This document shows positions 41,906-51,648 of a stretch of DNA of 64,000 nt, in pieces. This DNA is from Achromobacter kerstersii. GTDB lineage: Bacteria; Pseudomonadota; Gammaproteobacteria; Burkholderiales; Burkholderiaceae_B. Position 1 is the first letter of the stretch. Each line of letters opens with the position of its first letter. The notes below the pieces were generated by a model that was not told where the DNA came from, made no database searches, and was given only the letters and a program-made list of their open reading frames with translations. The stretch lies in NCBI RefSeq assembly GCF_902859595.1, contig NZ_CADIJQ010000005.1:124001-188000 (forward strand), given 5' to 3'. A program made the position numbers and the translations under genes.

Positions 41906-44716
41906 TCACCATTCGAATTTCCCTTGATCGAGTCCAACCTGGCGGCCGTCATCGCCGTTGACGGTGCCGGAACCCTGGGATTGGCGGATCTCACTCTCGG
42001 TTCTATACGCGTCAGGGTGAAGATTCCATCCCACAAGGCTACCCAGGATGCCCCTGCCGTAGGCGCTGCCACTGGATGCAGACCGTTCAATGACGCCCGT
42101 ATTCATGCCTACCAACCCGCCCACTGCATCTTGATCGTCACGGCCGACCGCATTGCCGCTGGCATAGGAATCAATGATCAGGGCAGTCCTTCCGTTCGCG
42201 CTGGCATTCGTTCCTACCAATCCCCCCACACTGCCCGTCGGATGCCCAGGGCTGTGACTCCCGGCTATCGCCGAGCCGGTAGCCGAAGACTGGCGAATAA
42301 TCCCCCCGCGGTTCCTTCCTACTAACCCGCCGACGGCATTATCCCCACTGCCCGTTATGTCACCCGACGCGTGGCCGCGAAGAATTAGCCCGTTGTTCTC
42401 GCCTACCAAACCGCCCACGCCGCTAAAGTAAGAACGCGCCACCACATGTCCTGATGCGCGCGAATCCGTAATGGTTCCGGTCCAGCCATTCAGCCCAACC
42501 AGCCCGCCCGTTTGATAGGCGCTGGCGATAAGACCCATCGCGTGGCTATTACTGATGGACCCGTAGTTGGCGCCAACCAAGCCGCCCGTATAGAACTCGC
42601 CGTTGGCGCCGCCCGTCGCGTAGGCATATTCAATGCTCCCGTTTTTTTCGTTTTTGCCGACCAATCCTCCGGCAACTGACACGCCTGCGCGAATGACTGT
42701 CGTCGAGTAGGCGTGCGCGATACGCCCCTGGTTCGAGCCAACCAAGCCGCCTAATTCACCCACCGAGGCACCCCCGCCTGCAACGCCGAGCACGCCCCCG
42801 CGGGAGTGTGAATTCAAAACGTCGCCATAATTCACGCCGACCAACCCGCCCAACGAGTCATTGGATTGCGTCGTACGGATTTCGCCCCAGGCGTAGGCAT
42901 ACTTCACCACCCCACCGTTGACTCCCACCAATCCACCCGCGACATTATGACGACCAGGCTGGTTAACGGAAATGCTCAGTTGCCGCAAGCCGATGTTCCT
43001 GAGCACGCCGTGCGAATTGCTGAATAGTCCTACGTGCCCCGTTGGGTTTGACGAGTCGGCCTTAATCTTCAGGCTATCGACCGCATGCCCCATGCCAGTC
43101 AATACGCCTTCGAATCTTTGCGTCGAGCTCGAGTAATCTCCACCAATGGGCCGAAAACCCCCGCGCGCATTCCACGAGCCCGTTTCGTGGGCATCAATGG
43201 CATTCGCCAGTGCATAGGCGCCGCTCAGATTATTCTCGATGGCTTGCAGCTCATGCACATTTCGGATCAGTTGATAATCCTGCCCATTAATGCGCAAGCT
43301 GGCTTGTGAGCCGGGCAACGTCACCGTGACGTCCTTGCCAAAGATATAGTCGGCGTCGGCGCCATGGTTCATCACAAACCCGGCCTTATCCCCGCTTGCC
43401 TCGACATTCGCATTCAGCCGCACAGACTTCTTTGCGTCCAGGCTCAGCGTCGTATCCGCATCCCAAGCAATCTCTTCAAGAACGCGAAGGTCTCCTTGCG
43501 TGGACGTCAGCGCGATATTGTTTTTAGACAGCTGCCGGCTCAGATGCTCGCCGCTGATGCCGCTGACCAACGGCACTTCTTGCGTTGTGACGCTGATTTG
43601 ATCGGCTTCAAGCGTCAGCCATCCGCCATTGCCCAGCGCCGCGCGCGTATCAGCCTGCGCGCTGGCTTCCATCTGCACTTGCCGGCCCTGAACCAGAACG
43701 TTGCCGCCGTCACCTTGGCTACCGGCCGTCGCCAACAGATTGCCGCGCACGTCCACGCGTTGGCCTTGCACGGTGATATCGCCAGCGTTACCGCTGAACG
43801 CGCTGCTGTCCAACGTGCCTGCGGCCACTACCGCGCCTTGCGCGCCGCCATCCAGCACAATCTTGCCCGAGCGGCCATTCAGCGTTTGCGCTTCGATCAA
43901 GCCCTGGTTGTTCACGACTGCATGCGCCACGGCGTTACTGGCTCGGGCGTGCAGCGTCACCTGGCCGCCCTGAGCCGTCAGCGCATTGTGGTTGCTGACC
44001 AGCGCATTCAACTCCGCCTGATCAATCTCTACGTTGAGCAGCCCATCGTCGGAAAGGCCAAGCGTAATGCGCTGCCCTGAAGCCAGCGCGATGGCGCCCT
44101 GTTTGGCGCGGATGACGCCCTTGTTCTCAACCTGTCCGCCCAGCAACGCAATCGTTCCGCCGTCTGCGGCAATCAACACGCCTTCGTTGATAACGCCTGC
44201 CGGCGTCGCGCGGCCATCGCCAACAAATCGGAATCGGCCTTCTTGGAGATCTTCATTGCTCAGGTTCAATGTGGACGCCACCAAGCCGCCTACGTCGACC
44301 TTCGCAGTCTTGCCGAACAGCACGCCGTTCGCGTTGATGATGAAGACACGCCCGTTGGCGTTCAGCTGACCCATGATCTTGCTGCCTTCGGTGCCGGCAA
44401 CCCGGTTCAAGGCAATGGCGTTGGCGTCGGGCTGCTGAAAATCCACGCGGCTGCCCGAGGCGATATGGAAACTGTTCCAGTCGATGGACAGCTTGGAGCT
44501 GGTCTGCTGGATTTTCTTTGATAGGCGGTTGGGCTCCGAGATACTGCCTTGGCCGCTGGTGATCTTGCCGCCCACGGGCAGGTTCTGAGCGTAGGCTGAA
44601 CCGGCAAGCAGCAATGCGCACGACGAGACGCCCCCTAACAACACGATTAATTTCCGTAACGCGCGACGCTCACGTCGTTCTGCTTTATTTTCGGAAACCC
44701 GGCGGCGATGGTTCAT
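41906..44716 (-). CDS. Two-partner-secretion exoprotein (FHA-type N-terminus) with GLUG repeats
   Basis: 936 residues from ATG 44716 with GAGGAG before it. An extended signal peptide with basic n-region (ERRERRALRK) and cleavage after SAYA near 43 is followed by the haemagglutinin secretion domain (IDWNSFHIASGSRVDF, NRVAGTEGSKIMGQL, NANGVLFG) over about 45-170. A parabolic beta-helix middle follows, and from about residue 600 there are more than ten GLUG units of the form GGLVGxNxG. It should cross the outer membrane through a TpsB/FhaC transporter, but none is in the window. A putative adhesin. Confidence 0.88.
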   Translation of the reverse strand: MNHRRRVSENKAERRERRALRKLIVLLGGVSSCALLLAGSAYAQNLPVGGKITSGQGSISEPNRLSKKIQQTSSKLSIDWNSFHIASGSRVDFQQPDANAIALNRVAGTEGSKIMGQLNANGRVFIINANGVLFGKTAKVDVGGLVASTLNLSNEDLQEGRFRFVGDGRATPAGVINEGVLIAADGGTIALLGGQVENKGVIRAKQGAIALASGQRITLGLSDDGLLNVEIDQAELNALVSNHNALTAQGGQVTLHARASNAVAHAVVNNQGLIEAQTLNGRSGKIVLDGGAQGAVVAAGTLDSSAFSGNAGDITVQGQRVDVRGNLLATAGSQGDGGNVLVQGRQVQMEASAQADTRAALGNGGWLTLEADQISVTTQEVPLVSGISGEHLSRQLSKNNIALTSTQGDLRVLEEIAWDADTTLSLDAKKSVRLNANVEASGDKAGFVMNHGADADYIFGKDVTVTLPGSQASLRINGQDYQLIRNVHELQAIENNLSGAYALANAIDAHETGSWNARGGFRPIGGDYSSSTQRFEGVLTGMGHAVDSLKIKADSSNPTGHVGLFSNSHGVLRNIGLRQLSISVNQPGRHNVAGGLVGVNGGVVKYAYAWGEIRTTQSNDSLGGLVGVNYGDVLNSHSRGGVLGVAGGGASVGELGGLVGSNQGRIAHAYSTTVIRAGVSVAGGLVGKNEKNGSIEYAYATGGANGEFYTGGLVGANYGSISNSHAMGLIASAYQTGGLVGLNGWTGTITDSRASGHVVARSYFSGVGGLVGENNGLILRGHASGDITGSGDNAVGGLVGRNRGGIIRQSSATGSAIAGSHSPGHPTGSVGGLVGTNASANGRTALIIDSYASGNAVGRDDQDAVGGLVGMNTGVIERSASSGSAYGRGILGSLVGWNLHPDAYRTESEIRQSQGSGTVNGDDGRQVGLDQGKFEW

Positions 44717-44868
44717 TTCTCTCTCCTCGTCTGAATTATTAGAAATGATTGAGACGAGGCTAGCACGGCACATAAAGCCGAATACCGATTAAAAATTTCG
44801 CGGCAAAATATGATTATTAATGCCGACTATTTAGTATTCCTCTCATTGATTTAATGACTTAAAAATGA

Positions 44869-44894
44869 AAATCCCCCGCATTTGCGGGGGATTT
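44869..44894. terminator. Bidirectional terminator hairpin
   Basis: Eleven-bp stem AAATCCCCCGC / GCGGGGGATTT with loop ATTT. The A/T flanks give U-runs in both directions. It would insulate the exoprotein gene from transcription coming out of the hsd operon. Confidence 0.8.
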
Positions 44895-44933
44895 GAATAA
44901 CAACTTACTCGTTCGGAAATATCAGAACGGTTA

Positions 44934-45069
44934 TACCCACAAAAAAATGTTGATTGAAACCAAAACGTCCTTTAAAAATTCCGAGCCCGCTGAACGAAAC
45001 TGTTGGTAAGGATGCCTAGCACCATCCAATCTCAGTCGTTTTAAGGGGTTTCTCCGTGTTTTGTGGGTA
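44934..45069. repeat. Left terminal inverted repeat pair
   Basis: TACCCACAAAA (44934-44944) and TTTTGTGGGTA (45059-45069) are exact 11 bp inverted copies spaced by 114 bp. Further CCCACAAC-like boxes follow at 45084-45093 and 45099-45108 (CCACAACTGG), the latter matching ACCCACAACTG at the right end. Confidence 0.65.
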
Positions 45070-45123
45070 GCTAGCACCGCTGTCCCCACAACCAACCTCC
45101 ACAACTGGCAGACCAAGCCTACT

Positions 45124-45447
45124 TTAGGTAGATGTTCGGTCAACCGATGCTTCGCGGTCTGCTCCACGTGACCTTTCGGCGTCTCTCCGTACAAAGATGC
45201 TCCCTTTGGGCTTCATCAATAGCTTCTCGTCGGGGAGCAACAGCCCTTTTTCCTTGGCTCGATATTCGATCCGTTTCCTGACCTTGCTTCCTGCCAACTC
45301 TGCAGACGGGTGAAACTGTGCAGCGCCAGCTAGTTGATCCGTCAGTCCCATTTCACCTGTGGCAGGGTCCATCGTGAGATAGAGAAGTCTGTCACCCCTA
45401 ACCACCAACATTCTGTACACATTCTGGGACTTTGGCTCTTGGGGCAT
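45124..45447 (-). CDS. Small unknown protein downstream of hsdR
   Basis: 107 residues; the ATG at 45447 has GCGGAG seven bases upstream. It lies 59 bp after hsdR in the same direction and ends 55 bp inside the element terminus. The sequence begins with a beta-rich segment (YRMLVVRGDRLLYLTMDPATGEMGL) and has a basic C-terminal half with KGLLLPDEKLLMKPKG. No family is recognised. Position suggests an accessory of the restriction system or a passenger of the element end. Confidence 0.6.
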   Translation of the reverse strand: MPQEPKSQNVYRMLVVRGDRLLYLTMDPATGEMGLTDQLAGAAQFHPSAELAGSKVRKRIEYRAKEKGLLLPDEKLLMKPKGSIFVRRDAERSRGADREASVDRTST

Positions 45448-45506
45448 GTACGTCTCCGCTTAAAAGCTCTTCAGTGGGGCTCGTTGTCGATTCAACATAA
45501 GTTTGC

Positions 45507-48500
45507 TCACGCGGCCTTCCGAGCAAGCTCATCCAGGATCCCAACGATCGCCTCCGCGTCCGCATCACGGAACGCGCCATCCAATCCTTCATGATGAATA
45601 CTGGTGAATGGAGCGTCATAAAGTTGGCCGGGATCGACGGCTCCTTGCCGAGTAAGCCGCTCGATGATCATTTCCACAAAACGGATCTGCTGGCTGTTGT
45701 AACGCGTGCTATCCAGGAAGATGCCGAAGGCCTCCTTGGCCGCGTTGCGATCCAGGCCTACCAGAGAGCGTATAAACTGCGGTAGCGACACCTCGCCAAA
45801 CTCCTGCACAAAACGATCCCGGCCGCCAACCGCTTCAGCTTCGTAGACAAATCGCTCCAACTCGGTCAGATCCGTCGGCGTCAAGGGTTTGGCAAAGCGT
45901 AGCTTGGCCATGGCGACGTGATTCTCGTTGGCCCGTATCCAGGCCTCGACCTTGCGCTTGTACTGCGCGGTGTTGATGCCCGTGCTGAAATCCCGCAGTT
46001 CGGCCTTACTGGCGGCGCCGAGGACATCCTGCAAATCGGTGTAGACCGGCCCGATGGACCTACGCTCGATAAACTGAATCAGGCCGCGTAGATGCTTACG
46101 CAGATGCTCAATGATCGCCAGAGTGATGTCCTGCCAGTAGGCTTCGGTCTGCACTTCCTGGATCAAAGGCAGCTCCTGCTTGACTGCCGGGATGCTCTGC
46201 ACGTTTTCCAACGCCATGGCTAATTCAATCACCCGGTCACGATGACGGACGAAATCCTGGCTGCGCTGGACAATGGCGATTTGCAGGCCCAAACAAGTCA
46301 TGTCAAACAGCTTGGCGGTGATGTCTTCTTCGGGCAGTTGACTGGGCAAGCCCGCGACGTGGTCACGTAGTTCGACATAATCCGTTGCGCCGAGCGTGTT
46401 CCAACACCCTCTGTCGGTGAACTTGTTAACGTGCTCGCGCTGTTCACGCACGAGGAAGTTATCCAGGTTCATCGCCGCCACTTCATCATGCAACTGCGTC
46501 TGCAAGGCTGCTTGCAGGCCTTCCAAGGCGTTGTAAGCAACCGTCCCCTGTTGCAGCGTATCTCTTCCACTTCGTGGCGCGTCAGGCAGCAGAGACAACA
46601 ACTCCAGGCGGCGCTTGAACAGGCGCTTGCCCAGCGGCTCGCTCATAGGTGACGGCGCGCCAGCGGGGTTTTCGTTGAAAAACTCGAAATTCCCGCAAAA
46701 ATCAAAGATCACGAACTCGGTCTTGTCCAGCCCAGGGCCAAACAAGTCTTTAGACAGGCGCGTGCCACGCCCGATCATCTGCAAGAACTTGACCTTGGAA
46801 CGCACTGCCTTGAAAAACACCAGATTCACTACCTCGGGCACATCGATACCGGTGTCCAGCATATCCACGGAGATAGCGATCTGCGGCAGCTTAGCGGCTA
46901 CGCTGAAGTCATCGATCAGCGATTGGGCATACGTCACCGCGTGGGTGATGACGCGGGCAAAGTGCCCCTGGTACTGCGGATAGTTGTGGTCAAAGCGCTT
47001 GGCGATGAACTTAGCATGCTCCTGGTTCACCGCGAAGATGATGGTTTTGCCCAGTCTATCCCCACCTTCCACCTTGATGCCGTGCAGCATCAGATGCTGG
47101 AGCATCTTGTCCACGGTATCGGTATTGAAGAGCTTTTTGTTGACATCCGAGGCCTGCACCTCGTCGGGCGCTTCGAGGTCGCCCCAATCCAACGACTCCC
47201 AGTGGTCTTTTTCTTCGCCGGAAAGCTCGTCGTATTTGATGCCCTCACGCACGAACTTCAACGGCACTGATTGCATGGTGGGCTTGACCAGATAACCGTC
47301 AGCCACCGCCTCATTCAGGCTATAGGCATCCGTAGGCACACCCTTTTCCAGGCCAAACAGCTGGTAAGTATCGCGATCCACCTCATCACGCGGCGTGGCG
47401 GTCAAGCCGACTAGGTAGGCATCAAAATAGCGAAAGATCGCGCCGTATTTTTGGTAAACGCTGCGGTGTGCCTCGTCGATGACGATCAGGTCAAAATACC
47501 CCGCACCATACTTGCGCTGCACCCCGTCCATTTCCTCTATCAGACCCATCATGGTCGGATAGGTAGAGAGAAACACGCGCCCCTGGCCGTCTTTGTCCTG
47601 AACCAGGTTGACCGGGCTGGAGTCCGGCAAGTGCGCCTTGAAGGCATTGGTGGCCTGCCGCACCAGCGCCACGCGATCAGCCAGGAACAGTACGCGCTTG
47701 ACCCAGTTGGCACGCATCAGAAGGTCGATCAGGGCCACGGCGGTGCGGGTCTTGCCGGTGCCGGTAGCCATAGTCAGCAAAGCGGCGCGATGCCCCGCCA
47801 TGAAATGCTCGCCCACCGCGCGGATGGCGCGTGTCTGGTAGGCGCGCTCGACGATGCTACTGCTGATATCCAGACCACGCAGGTCCTGGTGCAGGGAGCG
47901 GCGGCTGATGGCCAGCTCCAGCTCGTCACGGGAGTAAATGCCGGACACTTCGCGCGGCGCGGCGCGTTTGTCGTCCCACAGCCAGGTCTTGTGGCCGTTG
48001 GTATAAAAAATCAACGGGCGCTGGCCCTTCATCTGTTCCAGGCAATCGGCGTAGAGCTTGGCCTGCTGCCGCCCGACTTCCGGGTCGCTGAAGCTGCGCT
48101 TGGCCTCCACCACGGCGAGCGGCTTGCCGTTCTGCCCCCACAAGACGTAATCTGCAAAGCCTCCGCCAGGCTTGTTGGGCATGCCGACCAGCGGCACCTC
48201 GACGCCCATATTGTCGCCCTCTACCCACCCGGCTTCGCGCAGGAGCACGTCAATAAAGCGTCTGCGAGTCTCGGCCTCGGAATAGTCGTGTGTGTCCGGG
48301 ACGGCGATATTGGCGGCCTTGGCCATGGCCAGCTCGGCACGCGCCCGCGCCAGTTCGGCATCCAGTTGGGCCAGCCGCGCTTCGTACTCAGAGGAAGTAG
48401 CCGCCACGACGGCGATCTGCTTCTCGCGCGCCTCGATCTGGGCGGTCTGCGCCTGCAGGCGCTCCTTGAACTGGGCCTCCTGCTTTTTAAGCTCGTCCCG

Positions 48501-48962
48501 AGTGAAAGCGACTGCCTCATCGGCGTTAACCAGGTGCGGAATACGCTTTTCGTCCCAGTCGGCGACGAGGGATTTGGGATCGCTGGCACGCGTAAAGGTG
48601 CGCGCCAGCCAGTACATCACGTGGAACAGCTCGCGCACCAAATGCAGCGAGTCGCCATGGCGAATGGGTGCGCTGCCGTGCACGGCCCGATTCCCCAGTT
48701 TCTGAATTAAGCGGGTCTTTTGCCGTATCTGGGGTGGTACCAGGGCCTCGAACGCTGGCTGGGTCAGCAGCACGCCCAGGCTGTCGTCATACGGCAGGCG
48801 CAAGGTCAGGTCATGCTCGTACAACCAGTGCACCACCTGCTCCAGCGCGTGGCGAGTGCGCATGCAGGCTGCGCGCGGGTCGGAATACACCAAATGCTCG
48901 GCGCTTACTGCCGGATCGTATAGCGATTCGAATTCCGCGCGGAGAAACTGGAAGTTGCTCAT
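45507..48962 (-). CDS. hsdR: Type I restriction enzyme R subunit
   Basis: 1151 residues; translocates and cuts unmodified DNA together with HsdM and HsdS. Order of domains: a DUF4145-like N-terminus (1-120), a coiled coil at about 155-215, then the PD-(D/E)xK nuclease with Asp271 (GGGFADYVLW) and Glu287-x-Lys289 (VVEAKR). The SF2 motor has Walker A MATGTGKT (398-405), DEAH (496-499), TATPRD and the QMIGRGTRLS arginine-finger motif. The C-terminal helical region contacts the methylase. All catalytic motifs are intact, so the enzyme looks active. It lies 35 bp after hsdS. Confidence 0.95.
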   Translation of the reverse strand: MSNFQFLRAEFESLYDPAVSAEHLVYSDPRAACMRTRHALEQVVHWLYEHDLTLRLPYDDSLGVLLTQPAFEALVPPQIRQKTRLIQKLGNRAVHGSAPIRHGDSLHLVRELFHVMYWLARTFTRASDPKSLVADWDEKRIPHLVNADEAVAFTRDELKKQEAQFKERLQAQTAQIEAREKQIAVVAATSSEYEARLAQLDAELARARAELAMAKAANIAVPDTHDYSEAETRRRFIDVLLREAGWVEGDNMGVEVPLVGMPNKPGGGFADYVLWGQNGKPLAVVEAKRSFSDPEVGRQQAKLYADCLEQMKGQRPLIFYTNGHKTWLWDDKRAAPREVSGIYSRDELELAISRRSLHQDLRGLDISSSIVERAYQTRAIRAVGEHFMAGHRAALLTMATGTGKTRTAVALIDLLMRANWVKRVLFLADRVALVRQATNAFKAHLPDSSPVNLVQDKDGQGRVFLSTYPTMMGLIEEMDGVQRKYGAGYFDLIVIDEAHRSVYQKYGAIFRYFDAYLVGLTATPRDEVDRDTYQLFGLEKGVPTDAYSLNEAVADGYLVKPTMQSVPLKFVREGIKYDELSGEEKDHWESLDWGDLEAPDEVQASDVNKKLFNTDTVDKMLQHLMLHGIKVEGGDRLGKTIIFAVNQEHAKFIAKRFDHNYPQYQGHFARVITHAVTYAQSLIDDFSVAAKLPQIAISVDMLDTGIDVPEVVNLVFFKAVRSKVKFLQMIGRGTRLSKDLFGPGLDKTEFVIFDFCGNFEFFNENPAGAPSPMSEPLGKRLFKRRLELLSLLPDAPRSGRDTLQQGTVAYNALEGLQAALQTQLHDEVAAMNLDNFLVREQREHVNKFTDRGCWNTLGATDYVELRDHVAGLPSQLPEEDITAKLFDMTCLGLQIAIVQRSQDFVRHRDRVIELAMALENVQSIPAVKQELPLIQEVQTEAYWQDITLAIIEHLRKHLRGLIQFIERRSIGPVYTDLQDVLGAASKAELRDFSTGINTAQYKRKVEAWIRANENHVAMAKLRFAKPLTPTDLTELERFVYEAEAVGGRDRFVQEFGEVSLPQFIRSLVGLDRNAAKEAFGIFLDSTRYNSQQIRFVEMIIERLTRQGAVDPGQLYDAPFTSIHHEGLDGAFRDADAEAIVGILDELARKAA

Positions 48963-48997
48963 GACCTAGTGAAAGCCTGGACTGGTAACTCGATATG

Positions 48998-50173
48998 TCA
49001 GAGTTTGCCAGAGAAAGCGCGTTGTTGCAGGCTGGCGAAGAGTTCATCTAGTTTCTTCGCCCCCTCCTGCATCCTCTGCTTTTGCGCCCTAACCGCTCGA
49101 ACATAGTGCTGAAATTTTCGTTGCAACTCGCTCGGTGGAACCGGCAACTCTATTGTGCCGAACTCTCTAGCGTTGATGTTCGCCATGCCAACGATGTTTT
49201 TGCACATATTACGCAGGATAGCCTTGCCCCAGACTGAATTCAAAAAAGCAGAAATATATTCCGGCGCATTGCTTTGATTGACTCTTCCACGAACCAGATA
49301 ACCTGCATATGCCATCGGAATCGGGCCTTCGTAAACCGCAGTTTTTCCGACTAACTCTTTACTGTTGGTACGATTAAAAAGTATGTCACCGGGCTCAACA
49401 AGATACTTTTCATCTGCTTGCTTTGCCGTGATGTACTTCAGCTCAGACAACTCAATCTGGCCCGAGTACGTCAAATTGTTCATGCGCAGAATGGGAATTT
49501 CACCCTCCTGCGTAGCCTTATCGGAAGAACCATATTTCACGGAGTCGAGCAGATCGGCAATCTTACGTATCGGCCAACCCTTCGGATTCGTCACCGGATC
49601 GCCAAACATCTCGACGAACACCGATTGCAGCAGTTCATCTAACTTTGCAATGGCGGTGCGGCGCTGGGCGCGCAGGGCGTCTGCCTTGTCGAGGATGGCG
49701 GCGATGCGACGTTGTTCAGAAAGCGGTGGTAAGGGAACCAATACCGTCTTGACCAACGTGGTATTAAGATTCTTTACTACCGCACCTGCTGCTATGGACG
49801 AGAACTGGCGATAAGTATGATCGCTTCCTAGCACATGATAGAAAAAATCTTGATCAACAATCCTCTCATCACCACTAAGGACCAGCCATCCGTCATGAAT
49901 ACATCCATCGGTCTGAAGAATATATGGTCGACCAAAACTCATTGAATTTGTTAGTAAGAAATCCCCCGGCTTTACTCGTCTAGACTTGAGAGCTCCTGAC
50001 TGAAGAATTTTCTTTTTTGTTTTCTTTATGTACTTTGAGCTATTGGATGCATCCTTAATTGAAATCCAATTGACACCATCAGATGCATCTGTAATGTAAG
50101 CATCAATAGGCCGCGGCGAACCACCGCGTGCAATGTCAAAAATTTCTCCCAATGGAACGCGTGGAAAACTCAT
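48998..50173 (-). CDS. hsdS: Type I restriction specificity subunit
   Basis: 391 residues with two target-recognition domains: about 1-150 and about 196-345. Each is followed by a conserved helical arm (LPPLSEQRRIAAILDKADALRAQ... and PPSELQRKFQHYVRAVRAQKQRM...), which set the spacer of the bipartite site. The ATG shares ATGA with the hsdM stop. TRD sequences are AT-richer than hsdM/hsdR, as expected for the exchangeable part. The recognition sequence cannot be read from the protein. Confidence 0.93.
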   Translation of the reverse strand: MSFPRVPLGEIFDIARGGSPRPIDAYITDASDGVNWISIKDASNSSKYIKKTKKKILQSGALKSRRVKPGDFLLTNSMSFGRPYILQTDGCIHDGWLVLSGDERIVDQDFFYHVLGSDHTYRQFSSIAAGAVVKNLNTTLVKTVLVPLPPLSEQRRIAAILDKADALRAQRRTAIAKLDELLQSVFVEMFGDPVTNPKGWPIRKIADLLDSVKYGSSDKATQEGEIPILRMNNLTYSGQIELSELKYITAKQADEKYLVEPGDILFNRTNSKELVGKTAVYEGPIPMAYAGYLVRGRVNQSNAPEYISAFLNSVWGKAILRNMCKNIVGMANINAREFGTIELPVPPSELQRKFQHYVRAVRAQKQRMQEGAKKLDELFASLQQRAFSGKL

Positions 50174-51648
50174 GCGAGCATCCCCTCCAGCTCCTCCGTC
50201 CCCTTGGAGATCTCTGCCTCCAACGCCCGCAACTCCCCGATAATCTTCGCCGGTGACTCATACTCGACCACCTCATGCACCACCTGCTTATAGCGGTTGA
50301 TGCTCAGATCATAGTCATTCCCTGTAAGCTCATCCTTGGGTACCAGGAAGCTCTGTTCGGTGCGTTCGCGCCCCACCTCCCCGGCCTGGTTCTGCCAGCG
50401 GCTCAGGATATCCGGCAGGTTATCGTTCTCGTGCTTGGCATGACCCAGCTCATTGCGCTTATCATCCAGCGAATAGCCGTCGGCGCTCATGTCGTAGAAC
50501 CACACCCTGTCCGTTCCACCGGAGTTGGTCTTGGTAAACAGTAGGATGGCCGTGCTCACGCCGGCGTAGGGGCGGAACACGCCCGAGGGCATGGAGACGA
50601 TGGCGTCGAGCTTCTGCTCTTCGACTAGCATCTTGCGCAGGGTCTTGTGCGCCTTGCTGGAACCAAACAGCACGCCATCAGGCACGATCACCGCCGCTCG
50701 TCCACCCGGCTTGAGCAGGCGAAGGAACAAAGCCAAGAACAGCAGCTCGGTCTTTTTGGTCTTGACCACGCGCTGCAAGTCCTGAGCCGTGCTTTCGTAA
50801 TCCAGGCTGCCAGCAAAGGGCGGATTGGCCAGGATCAGGCTGAACTGCCCCTCTACCCCGGCATGGCTTTCGCTCAGGCTGTCGCGGTTTTCGATGGCGG
50901 GATTTTCCACGCCGTGCAGCAGCATATTCATGCTGCCCACGCGCAACATGGTGCTGTCGAAATCGAAACCGTGGAAGGTATCGTGGTTGAAGCGCTTGGC
51001 GCTTGCTTGGTCGGTGTAGATCTCGTTGCTGTGATGGTGCTGCAGGTACTCTGCTGCCGCCACCAAGAAGCCCGCCGTGCCACAGGCCGGGTCGCAGATG
51101 CGGTCGGTAGGCTTGGGGGCCATCATCTCCACCATCAGTTTGATGATGTGACGCGGCGTACGGAACTGGCCGTTCTGCCCCGCGCTGGCGATCTTACCCA
51201 GCATGTATTCGTAGAGATCGCCCTTGGTGTCGCGGTCATCCATGGGGATAGCGTCCAGCATGTCCACCACCTTGGCCAGCAGCGCGGGCGAGGGGATGGT
51301 GAAACGCGCATCCTTCATGTGCGTGGCGTAGGTGGAATCGGCCTCACCCAAGGTCTTGATGAAGGGGAAGACTTGGTTGGCAACCACGTCGTAGAGCGTG
51401 GCTGCGTCGCCCAGTTGCTTGAACACCGACCAACGCAGGTTCTGCAGCTCGGGGCCGAAAACCGGCTCTTCTATGGGCTTGCGCAGTCGCGCAGCCTTTT
51501 TCTCGCGCACGCTGTGGATTTCGTCCAGGCGCTTGATGAACAGCAGGTAGGTCATCTGCTCGATGACTTCCAAGGGGTTGGAGATGCCGCCGCTCCAGAA
51601 TGCATCCCAGATGCGGTCGACCTGCGATTTGATAGTGCCTGTAATCAT
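50170..51648 (-). CDS. hsdM: Type I DNA methyltransferase subunit
   Basis: 492 residues; N6-adenine methylase of the restriction system. An N-terminal helical HsdM_N domain precedes the catalytic domain with SAM motif I DPACGTAGF (186-194) and motif IV NPPF (275-278). The first gene of the hsdMSR operon; only a weak AGAG stands before the ATG. Active motifs are intact, as needed to protect the host. The 1.1 kb upstream contains its promoter. Confidence 0.95.
   Translation of the reverse strand: MITGTIKSQVDRIWDAFWSGGISNPLEVIEQMTYLLFIKRLDEIHSVREKKAARLRKPIEEPVFGPELQNLRWSVFKQLGDAATLYDVVANQVFPFIKTLGEADSTYATHMKDARFTIPSPALLAKVVDMLDAIPMDDRDTKGDLYEYMLGKIASAGQNGQFRTPRHIIKLMVEMMAPKPTDRICDPACGTAGFLVAAAEYLQHHHSNEIYTDQASAKRFNHDTFHGFDFDSTMLRVGSMNMLLHGVENPAIENRDSLSESHAGVEGQFSLILANPPFAGSLDYESTAQDLQRVVKTKKTELLFLALFLRLLKPGGRAAVIVPDGVLFGSSKAHKTLRKMLVEEQKLDAIVSMPSGVFRPYAGVSTAILLFTKTNSGGTDRVWFYDMSADGYSLDDKRNELGHAKHENDNLPDILSRWQNQAGEVGRERTEQSFLVPKDELTGNDYDLSINRYKQVVHEVVEYESPAKIIGELRALEAEISKGTEELEGMLA

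Larger units (their letters stand above)
44717..45123. other. Intergenic region containing the left end of the mobile element
   Basis: About 400 bp, AT-rich near 44760-44860. It holds the exoprotein promoter, a bidirectional hairpin (44869-44894) and the left terminal repeats of the island (44934-45108). An 87-codon frame across it overlaps these repeats and has no ribosome site. Confidence 0.6.
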
